Source: Actinoplanes couchii
Lineage (GTDB): Bacteria > Actinomycetota > Actinomycetes > Mycobacteriales > Micromonosporaceae
Length of the DNA stretch: 64,000 nucleotides
Direction of reading: 5' to 3'
Assembly: GCF_016862075.1 (NCBI RefSeq)
Contig: NZ_BOMG01000057.1
Location: 186,001-250,000, forward strand
Below the pieces are notes generated by a model. The model was not told the DNA's origin. It saw nothing but the letters and a program-made list of their open reading frames with translations, and made no database searches. Made by a program: the position numbers and the translations under genes. Positions 1-10,700 of the stretch are shown here, one piece after another. Numbering within the stretch: the first letter of the stretch is position 1; each line of letters opens with the position of its first letter.

Positions 1-95
1 TCGGTGCCGCGGCCGGCGAGCGGGCCCGGGTAGGTGTCGCGCAGCGGAGATCCGGAGGCCGTGGGGTCGGTGGAGTCGTTCATGCGTTCGTCCAT
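1..95 (-). CDS. Partial protein downstream of ECF sigma factor
   Basis: Only the first 31 codons lie in the window. The start ATG at 95 sits inside the 3' end of the sigma factor gene (16 bp overlap), so the two are probably translationally coupled. The visible N-terminus (MDERMNDSTDPTASG...) is polar, rich in Asp, Ser, Thr and Pro, with no signal peptide or membrane segment in the visible part. A gene in this position after an ECF sigma gene is often a membrane anti-sigma-like or CU044_5270-type protein, but nothing visible proves that here. Confidence 0.6.
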   Translation of the reverse strand, partial: MDERMNDSTDPTASGSPLRDTYPGPLAGRGT

Positions 96-604
96 GACTG
101 CTGCTCCTTGACTAGGAGGGCGGGGGCCGCCGGTTCGAGGGCGGACTGGAGGCGCTTGCGGGCCCGGGTCAGGCGCATCGCGAAGGTGGACCGGCGGCAG
201 TTCAGCACGGTGGCGGCCTGTTCCGAGGTGAGGCCGTCGAAAGCGATCAGGGCGAGCACCTCGCGGTCGCCGGCGCTCAAGGTTCGCCAGGCGCGTTCCA
301 GGTCGACCCGGGTGGCCGCCCCGGTGGCGCCGTCCGGTTCGTGGAAGCCGTCGCCGCTCAGGCGTACGTCCAGAGCCTGCCGCCGCAACCAACCGCGGGT
401 CTGGTTGGCCATCGTCCGCCGGGCCACCGCGAACAACCAGGGGCGGGCGTCCTCGGGGACGTCGGCGAGCCGCCGCCAGGCGGTGAGGAACACGGTGGAC
501 ACGATGTCCTCCGCCTCGTCCGCCGGCACCCGCCGTTCGACGAACCGCAGCAGGTCAGCGTAGGTGTTCCGGTGCAGCGCCCGGAACCGCTCTTGTTGGT
601 CCAT
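80..604 (-). CDS. ECF-family RNA polymerase sigma factor
   Basis: A 174-residue sigma-70 family protein of extracytoplasmic-function size. Region 2 is at about residues 10-75 (FRALHRNTYADLLRFVERRV, then DEAEDIVSTVFLTAWRRL and RPWLFAVARRTMANQ). Region 4 is at about 105-160, with a helix-turn-helix (GLTSEQAATVLNCRRSTFAMRLTRARKRL). It would direct core polymerase to a small regulon. The start ATG at 604 has a G-rich Shine-Dalgarno sequence (AGGTAGGGGG). No zinc-finger anti-sigma gene is visible; the coupled downstream gene is cut by the window edge. Confidence 0.93.
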   Translation of the reverse strand: MDQQERFRALHRNTYADLLRFVERRVPADEAEDIVSTVFLTAWRRLADVPEDARPWLFAVARRTMANQTRGWLRRQALDVRLSGDGFHEPDGATGAATRVDLERAWRTLSAGDREVLALIAFDGLTSEQAATVLNCRRSTFAMRLTRARKRLQSALEPAAPALLVKEQQSWTNA

Positions 605-736
605 GCCCCCTACCTGTCCGGCACGCGAAAGGCTGTCACACCCGAATCCCGGCGAAAATCCAGCCAGGCCCGGCGAGAAACGCCCATCGAAAGGCAGGCC
701 CGAGTTCGGGACGGGCTGGTCAGAAGCGGGCCGCCC

Positions 737-1588
737 TCAGGCCCGGGATCGGGACTGGTCGGTCAGGGCGAAGACGCAACCCGCGGTCCCGGCCGCGCAG
801 AGCAGGGCGACGTACAGGCTGGACGGCACGGTGAGCAGCCCGGCAGCGTCCAGGAGACCGGCCCCGGCGAGCACTGCCAGGAACCACGACAACGTCATCC
901 GGGCCACATACCCGGTCGCCGAACGGACCGCCCCGGGGCGACGGAGCGGCGGCCGGCCGGGGTGGATCCGCAGACTTTCGGCGTAGTCGTCGGCGGCCAG
1001 CGCCAGGGACGCGGCATCGACCGCGGTGCTCATCGCCGCCGCGAAGGCGTGCAGCGCGCTACGGGCCCCGGCGTGACCGAAATCGATCGCCAGCGCACGT
1101 CCGACGGCCTCGCGGGCGCTGAGCGGGCGGCCGATCGCGAAGAGGGCCATCCCGTACGTGACCATCAGATCCGCGTCCCAGCCGGCCATGTCGACGACGC
1201 ACCGTAGTCCCTCGGCGGCGTCGGTGGGCAGGCCCGCGGCGAGCTGCGCCTGGGCGAGACGGTTGTGCAGGCGAGGGTTGCCCGGGTCCTCCCGGCAGGC
1301 GGCGGCCGCGGCGGCGATGGCCTCGGCGTGGTCGCCCAGGTGCGAGTGGGCGGCGCTCAGCCAGTGCAGGGACTCGGTGCCGTACGGGTCGAGATGCCAC
1401 GCGGCCTGCGCGGCGACCAGCGCCTCGGCCGGGTCGCCGAGGTCGAGGCGGGCACGGGCCATCCGCTGCCAGCCGCCGACGTTCTCCGGCTCCCGCCCGA
1501 CGAACGGGGTGAGCAGCCGTGCGGCATTGTGGGCACGCCCGCGGGCGAGCAGGGCATCGGCCTCGGCGAGAAGCAGCTCGGTTTGCAC
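737..1588 (-). CDS. Tetratricopeptide-repeat membrane protein
   Basis: A 283-residue protein starting with GTG. Residues 1-190 are helical TPR-like repeats with the usual pattern of small and aromatic residues (for example LARGRAHNAARLLTPFVGREP, LGDHAEAIAAAAAACREDPGN, LAAGLPTDAAEGL). The C-terminal 80 residues hold two hydrophobic segments (about 228-248 and 253-272), so the repeats are probably held on the cytoplasmic face. TPR domains are protein-interaction scaffolds; the partner is not evident. It is co-oriented with the sigma factor gene 130 bp downstream, but an operon is not proven. Confidence 0.75.
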   Translation of the reverse strand: MQTELLLAEADALLARGRAHNAARLLTPFVGREPENVGGWQRMARARLDLGDPAEALVAAQAAWHLDPYGTESLHWLSAAHSHLGDHAEAIAAAAAACREDPGNPRLHNRLAQAQLAAGLPTDAAEGLRCVVDMAGWDADLMVTYGMALFAIGRPLSAREAVGRALAIDFGHAGARSALHAFAAAMSTAVDAASLALAADDYAESLRIHPGRPPLRRPGAVRSATGYVARMTLSWFLAVLAGAGLLDAAGLLTVPSSLYVALLCAAGTAGCVFALTDQSRSRA

Positions 1589-1814
1589 GATGCTCCCGAT
1601 CGGCAGCGACCCGGGCAGCGCGTGGTCACATCACGGTGCACGTGAGTTGCCAACGGCCGACCCCAGATCAAGAGCCCCTTTCCTCGTACGCCAGCGAACT
1701 AGGTGAGAACCAACAGCCGCGACGCGCGCAACTGCCGCACGGCGGGGAAAAGGCCGCGTGACGGTGTGGCCACAACAAGAGCCGAACCGCCCCGCGCGGT
1801 CACGAGGCGCGTGG

Positions 1815-2300
1815 TCACGGGTTGCGCAGCTCGTCGCGGTAGGAGACCAGGGAGCCGATCATGCCGTGCAGGAACTTCTCGATGGTCACCAGCTCGCTGA
1901 CGGTGAAGTCGTTCATCACCGCGTCGGTGCGCGGGGCCAGCGGCGTGAAGAACGCCATCGCGAGCGCCATCCCGGCGTCCGCATAACGCAGGTGCACGAC
2001 GCGGCGGTCCGCGCTCTCCCGGGAGCGCCGCAGGTGACCGGCGCGTTCCAGACGGTCGATCAGTGCGGTGGTGGCGCCCGAGGTCAGGCCGATGGACTCG
2101 CCGAGCCGGCCGGGGGTGAGCGGGTTGCCGCGGCGCTCGGCCTGCATCACGGCGAGCAGGGCATGCATGTCGGTGGCGTGCAGGCGGTGCTGGCTGGCGA
2201 AGGCGTGCCCGATGTGCTGCGCCTCGCCACTGTACGCGTTCAGCAGGTCGACGAGCTCCCTGCGCAACCGCCCACGTTCTGCGGTTTCTGATCCTTCCAC
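1815..2300 (-). CDS. MarR-family transcriptional regulator
   Basis: A winged-helix regulator of about 161 residues from the GTG at 2300; an in-frame ATG at 2375 would add 25 residues. The DNA-binding core is clear: LTPGRLGESIGLTSGATTALIDRLERAGHLRRSRESADRRVVHLRY, i.e. helix-turn-helix followed by the DxR wing, then two dimerisation helices ending FLHGMIGSLVSYRDEL. Neither start has a convincing ribosome binding site, so the mRNA may be leaderless. It is divergent from the MmpL exporter gene at 2394, the usual arrangement for a MarR repressor and its efflux target, so it most likely senses a ligand exported by that pump. Confidence 0.9.
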   Translation of the reverse strand: MEGSETAERGRLRRELVDLLNAYSGEAQHIGHAFASQHRLHATDMHALLAVMQAERRGNPLTPGRLGESIGLTSGATTALIDRLERAGHLRRSRESADRRVVHLRYADAGMALAMAFFTPLAPRTDAVMNDFTVSELVTIEKFLHGMIGSLVSYRDELRNP

Positions 2301-2337
2301 GGGTGTAAGTGTTGCAGATCCCCACTCGGTCGTGAAC

Positions 2338-2356
2338 AATCTCGATGGTAAAGATT
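2338..2356. promoter_or_regulatory. Candidate MarR operator in divergent promoter region
   Basis: In the AT-rich gap between the MarR gene and the MmpL gene there is an imperfect palindrome AATCTCGATGGTAAAGATT (5-bp outer arms AATCT/AGATT). The left half ATCTCGAT resembles half-sites bound by actinobacterial MarR proteins. It is well placed to control both divergent genes. Binding is inferred. Confidence 0.4.
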
Positions 2357-2393
2357 CTAGGTCATGAAGATACATAGATATGGGGCAAGCTAG

Positions 2394-4454
2394 ATGAAGA
2401 GAGCATGGGCGACGCTCCTCCTGGCCCTGCTGCTCGGTGGGCTCGTCTTCGGGTTCGCCGGGACCACTGAGACGGACAACGACCCCACCTCGTCGCTGCC
2501 GTCGTCGGCCGAGTCGACCCGGGTCGCCGAGCTGCAACGCCAGCTGCCCTCCGGGCGTACCAACCCGGCGTTGATCGTGGTCGCCAAGGGCGGCGAGGCG
2601 CTGACCGATGCCGACCTGGTCACCGTCCAGGGCCTGGGCCGGCCGATCCTGTCCGACGACCGCAAGGCCGCCATCGTGAGCGTGCCGCTGCCGGCCACCG
2701 GTGACGCCGCCGCCACCAGCGCGAAGGTCGAGGAGCTGCGGCAGCAGGTCACCACCGGGCTGCCGGCCGGGGTGACCGCCGAGGTCACCGGTGGCGCCGG
2801 GTTCAGCGCCGACCTGTCCAACAGTTTCAGCGGCGCCAACACCCGGCTGCTGATCGTCACGGTCGTGGTCGTCACGATCCTGCTCCTGGTGACGTACCGC
2901 AGCCCGATCCTGTGGATCGTCCCGCTGTTCGTCGTCGGGTTCGCCGACCAGCTCGCGGCCAAGGTCATCTCGATCCTGTCGCAGCACACCGATCTGGCCA
3001 TCAACGGCTCCACCACAGGCATCGTCACGGTGCTGGTGTTCGGCGCCGGCACCAACTACGCGCTGCTGCTGATCTCCCGCTACCGGGAGGAGCTGCACAA
3101 GTCCGAGGACCGTTTCGAGGCGATGAGCAAGGCGCTGCGCGGGGCCGGTCCGGCCATCGCCGCCAGCGCGGGCACCGTCGTCCTGGCGCTGCTCACCCTG
3201 ATCCTGGCCAGCCTGCGCAGCAACACCGCGCTGGGTCTGACCGCGGCCGCCGGTGTCACCATCGCCGCGGCGTTCGCGCTGCTGGTGCTGCCGGCCGCGC
3301 TGGTCCTCTGCGGCCGTGGCCTGTTCTGGCCGTTCATCCCGCGGGTCGGGCAGGCCGGCCCGGAGGACGGCAAGGGTTTCTGGGCGCGGGTGGGCCGTGG
3401 CGTGGTGCGCCGGCCGGTCCTCGTGGCGTCCGCCTCGGTGCTGGTGCTGGGCCTGCTCGCGCTGGGCGGGCTCGGCACCAAGGTCGGGCTGTCGCAGGCC
3501 GAGCAGTTCCGGGTCGAGGCCGAGTCGGTGCGCGGCCTGGAGACGCTCTCGAAGTATTTCCCGGCCGGGGCCGCCGGTCCCGCGGTCGTCCTCACCGAGC
3601 CGGCCAAGGCCGAGCAGGTGCTGGCCACCGTCTCCGGCACCGAGGGGGTCGCCCAGGCCCGGGTCGCCGAGCAGGACGACACGCAGGTCAGCATCAGTGC
3701 CGTCCTGGTCGCCGCGCCGGACACCGCCGAGGCCTTCGACACCATCCGTGACCTGCGGGAGCGTCTCGACGGCGACGCCCTCGTCGGCGGCACGGTGGCG
3801 ACCGCGCTGGACACCCGGGACGCCGCCCGCCGCGACCTGACGGTGATCGTGCCGGTGATCCTGCTGGTGGTGTTCCTGGTCCTGGTCGCACTGTTGCGGG
3901 CCCTGGTCGCGCCGGTGCTGCTGATGGTGACCGTGGTGGTCAGCTTCGTGGCGTCGCTGGGCGCCGGGTCGTGGCTCTTCCGGAACGTGTTCGACTATCC
4001 GGCGCTGGACAACTCGGTGCCGCTGTTCTCGTTCCTGTTCCTGGTGGCGCTCGGTGTCGACTACAACATCTTCCTGGTCACCCGGGCCAAGGAGGAGGCG
4101 CCCGGCCGGGGCACCCGGGACGGCATGGTGCACGCTCTCGCGGTCACCGGCGCGGTGATCACCAGCGCGGGCATCCTGCTCGCGGCGGTCTTCGCGGTCC
4201 TCGGCGTGCTGCCGGTGGTGACGCTGACCCAGATCGGCGTGATCGTCGGCATCGGCGTCCTGCTGGACACCCTGCTGGTCCGGACCGTCCTGGTCCCCGC
4301 CCTGGCGACCCTGACCGGCGACCGTTTCTGGTGGCCCGGCCGCCCGCAGCTGCAGGCCCCCACCGGCGACGGCGACGACCCGCGGTCCACCCGCCCGGTC
4401 ACCGACTGGGAGACGGTCGACCGGGCAAAGGTCGACGAGTCCACGACGAAGTGA
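2394..4454 (+). CDS. MMPL/RND-family membrane exporter
   Basis: A 686-residue MmpL-type transporter of the RND superfamily. It has the duplicated layout of the family: an N-terminal membrane helix (residues 7-25), an extracytoplasmic loop to about 145, a bundle of five or six helices to about 310, another helix near 345-365, a second loop to about 480, and a second bundle to about 655. Characteristic pieces are VFGAGTNYALLLISRYREEL in the first bundle and FLFLVALGVDYNIFLVTRAKEE in the second. The C-terminal 30 residues are polar and cytoplasmic. Such pumps use the proton gradient to export lipids or drugs; the divergent MarR gene suggests inducible efflux. A strong terminator follows directly. 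Confidence 0.93.
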   Translation: MKRAWATLLLALLLGGLVFGFAGTTETDNDPTSSLPSSAESTRVAELQRQLPSGRTNPALIVVAKGGEALTDADLVTVQGLGRPILSDDRKAAIVSVPLPATGDAAATSAKVEELRQQVTTGLPAGVTAEVTGGAGFSADLSNSFSGANTRLLIVTVVVVTILLLVTYRSPILWIVPLFVVGFADQLAAKVISILSQHTDLAINGSTTGIVTVLVFGAGTNYALLLISRYREELHKSEDRFEAMSKALRGAGPAIAASAGTVVLALLTLILASLRSNTALGLTAAAGVTIAAAFALLVLPAALVLCGRGLFWPFIPRVGQAGPEDGKGFWARVGRGVVRRPVLVASASVLVLGLLALGGLGTKVGLSQAEQFRVEAESVRGLETLSKYFPAGAAGPAVVLTEPAKAEQVLATVSGTEGVAQARVAEQDDTQVSISAVLVAAPDTAEAFDTIRDLRERLDGDALVGGTVATALDTRDAARRDLTVIVPVILLVVFLVLVALLRALVAPVLLMVTVVVSFVASLGAGSWLFRNVFDYPALDNSVPLFSFLFLVALGVDYNIFLVTRAKEEAPGRGTRDGMVHALAVTGAVITSAGILLAAVFAVLGVLPVVTLTQIGVIVGIGVLLDTLLVRTVLVPALATLTGDRFWWPGRPQLQAPTGDGDDPRSTRPVTDWETVDRAKVDESTTK

Positions 4455-4459
4455 CCCGG

Positions 4460-4496
4460 CCGTCCGGCGGCGACCACGAGGATCGCCGCCGGACGG
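4460..4496 (+). terminator. Strong hairpin terminator after MmpL gene
   Basis: A perfect 14-bp stem (CCGTCCGGCGGCGA pairing with TCGCCGCCGGACGG, 9-nt loop) begins 5 bp after the stop codon. There is no T-tract, as is common in actinobacteria. Confidence 0.75.
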
Positions 4497-4577
4497 AGAC
4501 CGCCGCACGCTACCGGAAGGGGCCAGCGGGACGACTGACCGATGCCCGCGACGGGGAGCCCGGTGGCGGGCCGAGGC

Positions 4578-4630
4578 GGGCCCGGCGAGACGGCCGAGAC
4601 GGGCCCGGCGAGACGGGCCGGGCGAGACGG
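4578..4630. repeat. Three imperfect G-rich 16-bp repeats
   Basis: GGGCCCGGCGAGACGG occurs at 4578-4593 and 4601-4616, and a variant GGGCCGGGCGAGACGG at 4615-4630. They lie in the non-coding gap between the MmpL terminator and the next promoter. Function unknown; the G-runs could form a folded structure. Confidence 0.6.
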
Positions 4631-4696
4631 GCGGACGGGTGGTGCCGGACGCGCGGCGGGCCGGCTCGGGGAGTGCGCCCTCAACCCTATCCACAA

Positions 4697-4717
4697 ATCC
4701 TATTGACTCGATAGGAT
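4697..4717. promoter_or_regulatory. Inverted repeat before sulfite-oxidase-like gene
   Basis: A perfect 7-bp inverted repeat, ATCCTAT-TGACTCG-ATAGGAT, ends 8 bp before the ATG at 4726. The right arm contains a -10-like TAGGAT and the spacer a TTGACT, so a bound regulator would cover the promoter. The octamer CGATAGGA recurs in the operator-like repeat before the sulfonate ABC operon (41360-41387), hinting at shared sulfur control. Confidence 0.5.
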
Positions 4718-4725
4718 CTCGGGGC

Positions 4726-5946
4726 ATGGATGAACGTGCATACGACGAGCGCCGGCTCCGTGACTTCCGCGCTGGGCGGACCCGCGGCTTCTCCCGGCGC
4801 GACCTGATGAGACTCACCGCGGCGATCGGGGCGGGGGCAGCCCTCCCGGTGATCCCCGCCGCCCCGGCGACAGCCGCCGGGCCGATCGTCAAACCGCTTC
4901 CGGAGGACCTCTTCCGGCTGTTCGGGACCAACGCCGAGATGCGCTGGTCGGCGATGAGGGACCAGGGCTACTACGTGCCGGTGGACCGCTTCTTCGTCCG
5001 CAACCACACGGTCACCCCGGAGATCGACCCGGCCACGTGGGCTCTGGAGATCTCCGACCTCGGGAGAGGCAGGTCGACATTCTTCGCCCTCGACGATCTC
5101 AAGAGGCTCCCGTGCGAGACGAGACCGGTGGCCATCGAATGCGCCGGAAACGGCCGCAGCTTCTACACCACACAACAGGGACAGACGGTTTCCGGTACGG
5201 CATGGCAACTGGGCGCCATCGGAGTAGGCCGGTGGAAGGGTGTCCGACTGTCCACCGTCCTGCGCAGGGCCGGGATCGGACGGGACGCGGTGGACGTACA
5301 ACCGATCGGCCTTGATCCGAACTTCGTCAGCGGTGGCGTGGACCTGGGCCCGGTGCGACGTCCGTTCCCGATCAGCAAGGCGTTCGACGACGTGCTGCTG
5401 GCCTACGAACTGAACGGCGAACCACTCCCCGCCGACCACGGTTTCCCGCTGCGCGTGGTGGTCCCCGGCTGGATCGGCATCGCCTCGATCAAGTGGGTCG
5501 GCCGGATCGATGTGTCCCCCGAGCCGCTGTTCAGCCCGTGGAACACCCAGTTCTACCGTCTTTTCGGCCCGGACTTCCCGGCCGAGGGCCGACCGTTCGA
5601 CCGCCAGGTGATCAAGAGCGCGTTCGAGCTGGACCCCGGCACCACGTTCCCGGCCGGCACCCGGACCCGCCTGACCGGCCGTTCCTGGTCGGCGGCCGGG
5701 CCGATCCGCGAGACGACGGTGAGCACCGACGGCGGCGTGACGTGGCGGCGGGCCCGGCCCTACGGATCGACGCCGGGCAACGTGTGGCAGCGCTGGGAGA
5801 TCGACTGGACCCCCACGGCCGGCGACCACGTGCTCCAGGCCCGTGCGACGGACGTGCGCGGCAACACCCAGCCGGAGACGGCCCGCTTCAACACCCTCGG
5901 CTACCTGTTCGATGCGGTGGTCCGGGTGCCCGTGACCGCCGCCTGA
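4726..5946 (+). CDS. Tat-exported molybdopterin enzyme, sulfite oxidase family
   Basis: A 406-residue oxidoreductase. The N-terminus has a twin-arginine signal (SRRDLMRL, then a hydrophobic stretch ending PATAAG), so it should be exported folded with its cofactor. The catalytic domain follows, with the conserved molybdenum-ligand cysteine in AIECAGNGRSFY (about Cys139). The C-terminal 130 residues are the Ig-like molybdenum-cofactor oxidase dimerisation domain (DGGVTWRRARP ... GDHVLQARATDVRGNTQPE). The family oxidises sulfite or reduces related substrates; no haem domain is present, so a separate electron carrier is needed. ATG 4726 is chosen because it gives a proper Tat N-region and follows GGGG. 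Confidence 0.9.
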   Translation: MDERAYDERRLRDFRAGRTRGFSRRDLMRLTAAIGAGAALPVIPAAPATAAGPIVKPLPEDLFRLFGTNAEMRWSAMRDQGYYVPVDRFFVRNHTVTPEIDPATWALEISDLGRGRSTFFALDDLKRLPCETRPVAIECAGNGRSFYTTQQGQTVSGTAWQLGAIGVGRWKGVRLSTVLRRAGIGRDAVDVQPIGLDPNFVSGGVDLGPVRRPFPISKAFDDVLLAYELNGEPLPADHGFPLRVVVPGWIGIASIKWVGRIDVSPEPLFSPWNTQFYRLFGPDFPAEGRPFDRQVIKSAFELDPGTTFPAGTRTRLTGRSWSAAGPIRETTVSTDGGVTWRRARPYGSTPGNVWQRWEIDWTPTAGDHVLQARATDVRGNTQPETARFNTLGYLFDAVVRVPVTAA

Positions 5947-5955
5947 GGACCACTT

Positions 5956-5969
5956 TGCAAGAACTTGCA
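5956..5969. promoter_or_regulatory. LacI-type operator-like palindrome, copy 1
   Basis: TGCAAGAACTTGCA is a perfect palindrome with a 2-bp centre (TGCAAG/CTTGCA), immediately after the sulfite-oxidase-family gene and 69 bp before the alpha-glucosidase start. It resembles the CTTGCA-containing sites bound by maltose regulators of the LacI family in actinobacteria. A near copy lies at 6002-6015. Confidence 0.6.
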
Positions 5970-5989
5970 GCCTCCTGAACTGGCGTTGG

Positions 5990-6027
5990 GCTAGCAGTCT
6001 ATGCAAGAACTTTCATGGACTGCTAGC
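5990..6027. promoter_or_regulatory. Operator-like copy 2 inside a 10-bp inverted repeat
   Basis: TGCAAGAACTTTCA (6002-6015), a near copy of the upstream palindrome, is enclosed by perfect 10-bp arms GCTAGCAGTC (5990-5999) and GACTGCTAGC (6018-6027). The element ends 10 bp before the ATG of the alpha-glucosidase gene, so it could act as a repressor site on DNA or as a hairpin in the 5' leader. Confidence 0.6.
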
Positions 6028-6037
6028 GTTCGTCGCC

Positions 6038-7696
<1,659 letters not shown>

Positions 7697-7756
7697 ATAT
7701 GGTGGCATTCAGGTAGCAATCCTCATCAACGGGCATCCCGGGACGATGGGCAGCCC

Positions 7757-10700
7757 GTGACTTCTGACCGCGCCGAAAAGCTGCTCTACGACAGCGACCG
7801 CACCCGGGTCGCCCGGATCCGTCGTGACGACGGCTCCTCGATCGTGCGCAAGCAGCCGCTCGGCCCGGACGCGGCGGACCGGCTCCGCAACGAGACAGCG
7901 GTGCTGCGGCACCTGGACGGGATCATCGGCACGCCGAAGCTGGCGGCCGGTGATCCCGGCGCCGGCGTGGGCGCCCTGGACCTGCTGGACGTTCCCGGCC
8001 GTACCCTCGCCGATCTTTATGCGCCCTGGGCGACCGGCGCACTGCTGGAGCTGGCCGAGAACCTGGCCGACGTGATCGCCGGGATCCACCGGCGCGGGGT
8101 GGTGCACCGCGACCTGAGCCCGGCGAACGTGCTGATCGACACGGACAGCGGCCGGCCCACGCTGATCGACTTCGAGCTGGCCACGCTGCAGGCGCAGACG
8201 ACCGACGCCCCGGAGTCGGCGTTCGCCGGCACGCTGCCCTACCTGTCGCCGGAGCAGACCGGCCGCACCGGCCGCCCGGTCGACAACCGCAGCGACCTGT
8301 ACGCCCTCGGCGCCACCCTCTACGAGCTGGCCACCGGACGGCCGCCGTTCGGCCGGGACCGCGAGCCGCTGAAGCTGATCCACGACCACCTGGCGAAGCT
8401 GCCGGTGCCGCCGGCGGACATGAACCCGGAGGTCCCGGCCGAGCTGTCGGCGATGATCCTGCGGCTGCTGAACAAGGAGCCGGACCAGCGGTACCAGAGC
8501 GGTGAAGGGCTCGCCCACGACCTGGCGCAGCTGCGGGCCGGTGTCGCGTTCGTCCCCGGCGAGCGGGACTTCCCGATGCGCCTGGCCGCGCCGGGCCGCC
8601 TGATCGGCCGGTCCGCGCCGCTGGCCGCCCTGCACGACCTGCTCGGCGAGGCGATGTCCGGCCGCAACGTGCTGGCCCTGGTCACCGGCCCGCCCGGGGT
8701 CGGCAAGACCGCGCTGGTGGACCGGCTGCGCCCGGCGATCGAGACGGCCCGCGGCCGGTTCGCGCGCGGCAAGTTCGACCAGTTCCACTCCGACGGCGGC
8801 GGCGGCGGGGCGGTCCGGCAGGCGTTCAACCAGCTCGGTGAGCAGCTGCTGGCCGAGCCGGAGTACAAGGTCGCGGCGACCCGGGAGCGGCTGCTCGACG
8901 CGCTCGGCCCGGACGCCGCGGTGATCGCCGGCATCATGCCGTCGTTCGCCCTGCTGCTCGGGGTGGAGCCGGAGCGGGGGCTCGCCGACGCGGCACATTT
9001 CGCCCGGGTCCGCAAGGCGTCGATCACGCTCCTGCGTACGGTGGCCAGCGCCGCCCGGCCGGTGCTGTTCTTCCTCGACGACCTGCAGTGGGCGACCGGT
9101 TCGGCGTTCTCGTTCCTGGACGACGTGCTGGACCGGGCGGACATCCCGGGCCTGCTGGTGCTGGGCGCGTACCGGGAGGAGGAGGTCGACGAGGCGCACC
9201 CGCTCAGCGCGGTGCGGGAGCGGCTGCACCGGGAACGCGGCGACGCCGCCGAGGTGCGGCTGGACAACCTGAGCGCCACCGACCTGGGGGTGCTGATCGC
9301 CGAGATGCTGCGGCTGCCGGAGGCGGAGGTGCTGGCCGGGCTGCTGGCCGAACGTACCCGCGGCAATCCGTTCGACACCGTGGAGCTGCTCGGCGCGCTG
9401 CGCCGGGAGGGTGTGCTGGTGCCGGAGGGCGGCGGCTGGCGCTGGGATCCGGCCGCGGTCCGGGACTTCGTCGGCCACGGTGACGTGGTGGCGCTGCTCG
9501 GCGCCCGGATCGCGGCACTGCCGGCGGAGACCCGGGAGGCCGTCGACATGCTGGCCTGCCTCGGTGGCGAGGTCGGCCTGGAGCTGCTCGGCGACGCGAT
9601 GACACCGGCCGTCGACGACGGTCTGGTGGTGCTCGACGAGGACCGGGCCCGGTTCCGGCACGACCGGGTGCAGCAGGCCGCGTACGAGCGGCTGAGCCCG
9701 GCCGACCGGGCCCGGATCAGCCTGGACCTGGCCCGCCGGATCGCGCCCGCCCCGGAGGCGGCCGGCCTCTACCTGGCCGCGATCGACCTGCTGGGCACGG
9801 CCGGGGCCGGCGAGCGGCAGGCCGCGGTGGAGCTGCTGCGCCGGGCCGCGGCCTCCGCGCGGGCGGTCGCCAACCACGCGGCGAGCGAGGCGCACATCGC
9901 GGCCGCGCTGCGCCTGCTGCCGGAGACCGACGAGCAGTACGCCGACACCCGCGCCGAGTGGCACGCCTCGCTGTTCGGGCTGGGCTGGTTCGACGAGGCC
10001 GACGCGGTCTTCGCCGAGCTGTACACGCCCGGCCGGGATCCGGTGTGGCTGGCCGGCCCGGTCGGTTTCCAGCTCGGTTCGCTCACCCACCGGCGGATGC
10101 TGGCCGAGGCGCTGCGGCTGGGCCTGGACATGCTGGACCGGCTGGGTCTGGACGTGCCCGGCCCGGCCGAGATGGGCCCCCGGGTCGGCGCCGGCCTGGC
10201 CGCCTTCCACCACTGGCTGGCCGGGATCGACGGCGACGCCGCGCTGCCCGAGGTGACCGATCCGCGGATCCTGGCGGCGTCCCTGGTGATCAACCGGATG
10301 ACGCCGGCCGCGTTCTTCAGCGACCCGACGACGATGGCGTGGCTGGTGGTGCGGGCCGCCGAGCTGTGGGCCGAGAACGGGATCTGCCCGCACCTGGCCG
10401 GCACGCTCGGCAACATCGGCGTGGTCACGATCGCCGCCACCGGTGACTACGAGGCCGCCTACCGGGCGGTGACGCACGCGCTGACCGCGGCCGAACGGCA
10501 CGGTTTCGAACCGGCCGCCTCGCAGGTGCGTTTCCTGACCGCGATGGCCGGCACCCCGTGGTTCGAACCGCTGGAGAACGCGGTCAGGCAGACCCACGAC
10601 GCCCGGGACGGCCTGCTGCGCGGCGGCGACCTGCGCAACGCGCTGTACACCTACTACACGTCGGTGCCGCAGATGCTGGACGTGGCGCCGGACCTGGAGG

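Noticed and set aside
1815..4931. The MarR frame stays open upstream for 1038 codons, antisense to the MmpL gene.
   Set aside because: The upstream part is Gln/His/Arg/Asp-rich noise; only the last 160-186 codons match the MarR family, and the MmpL gene is clear on the other strand.
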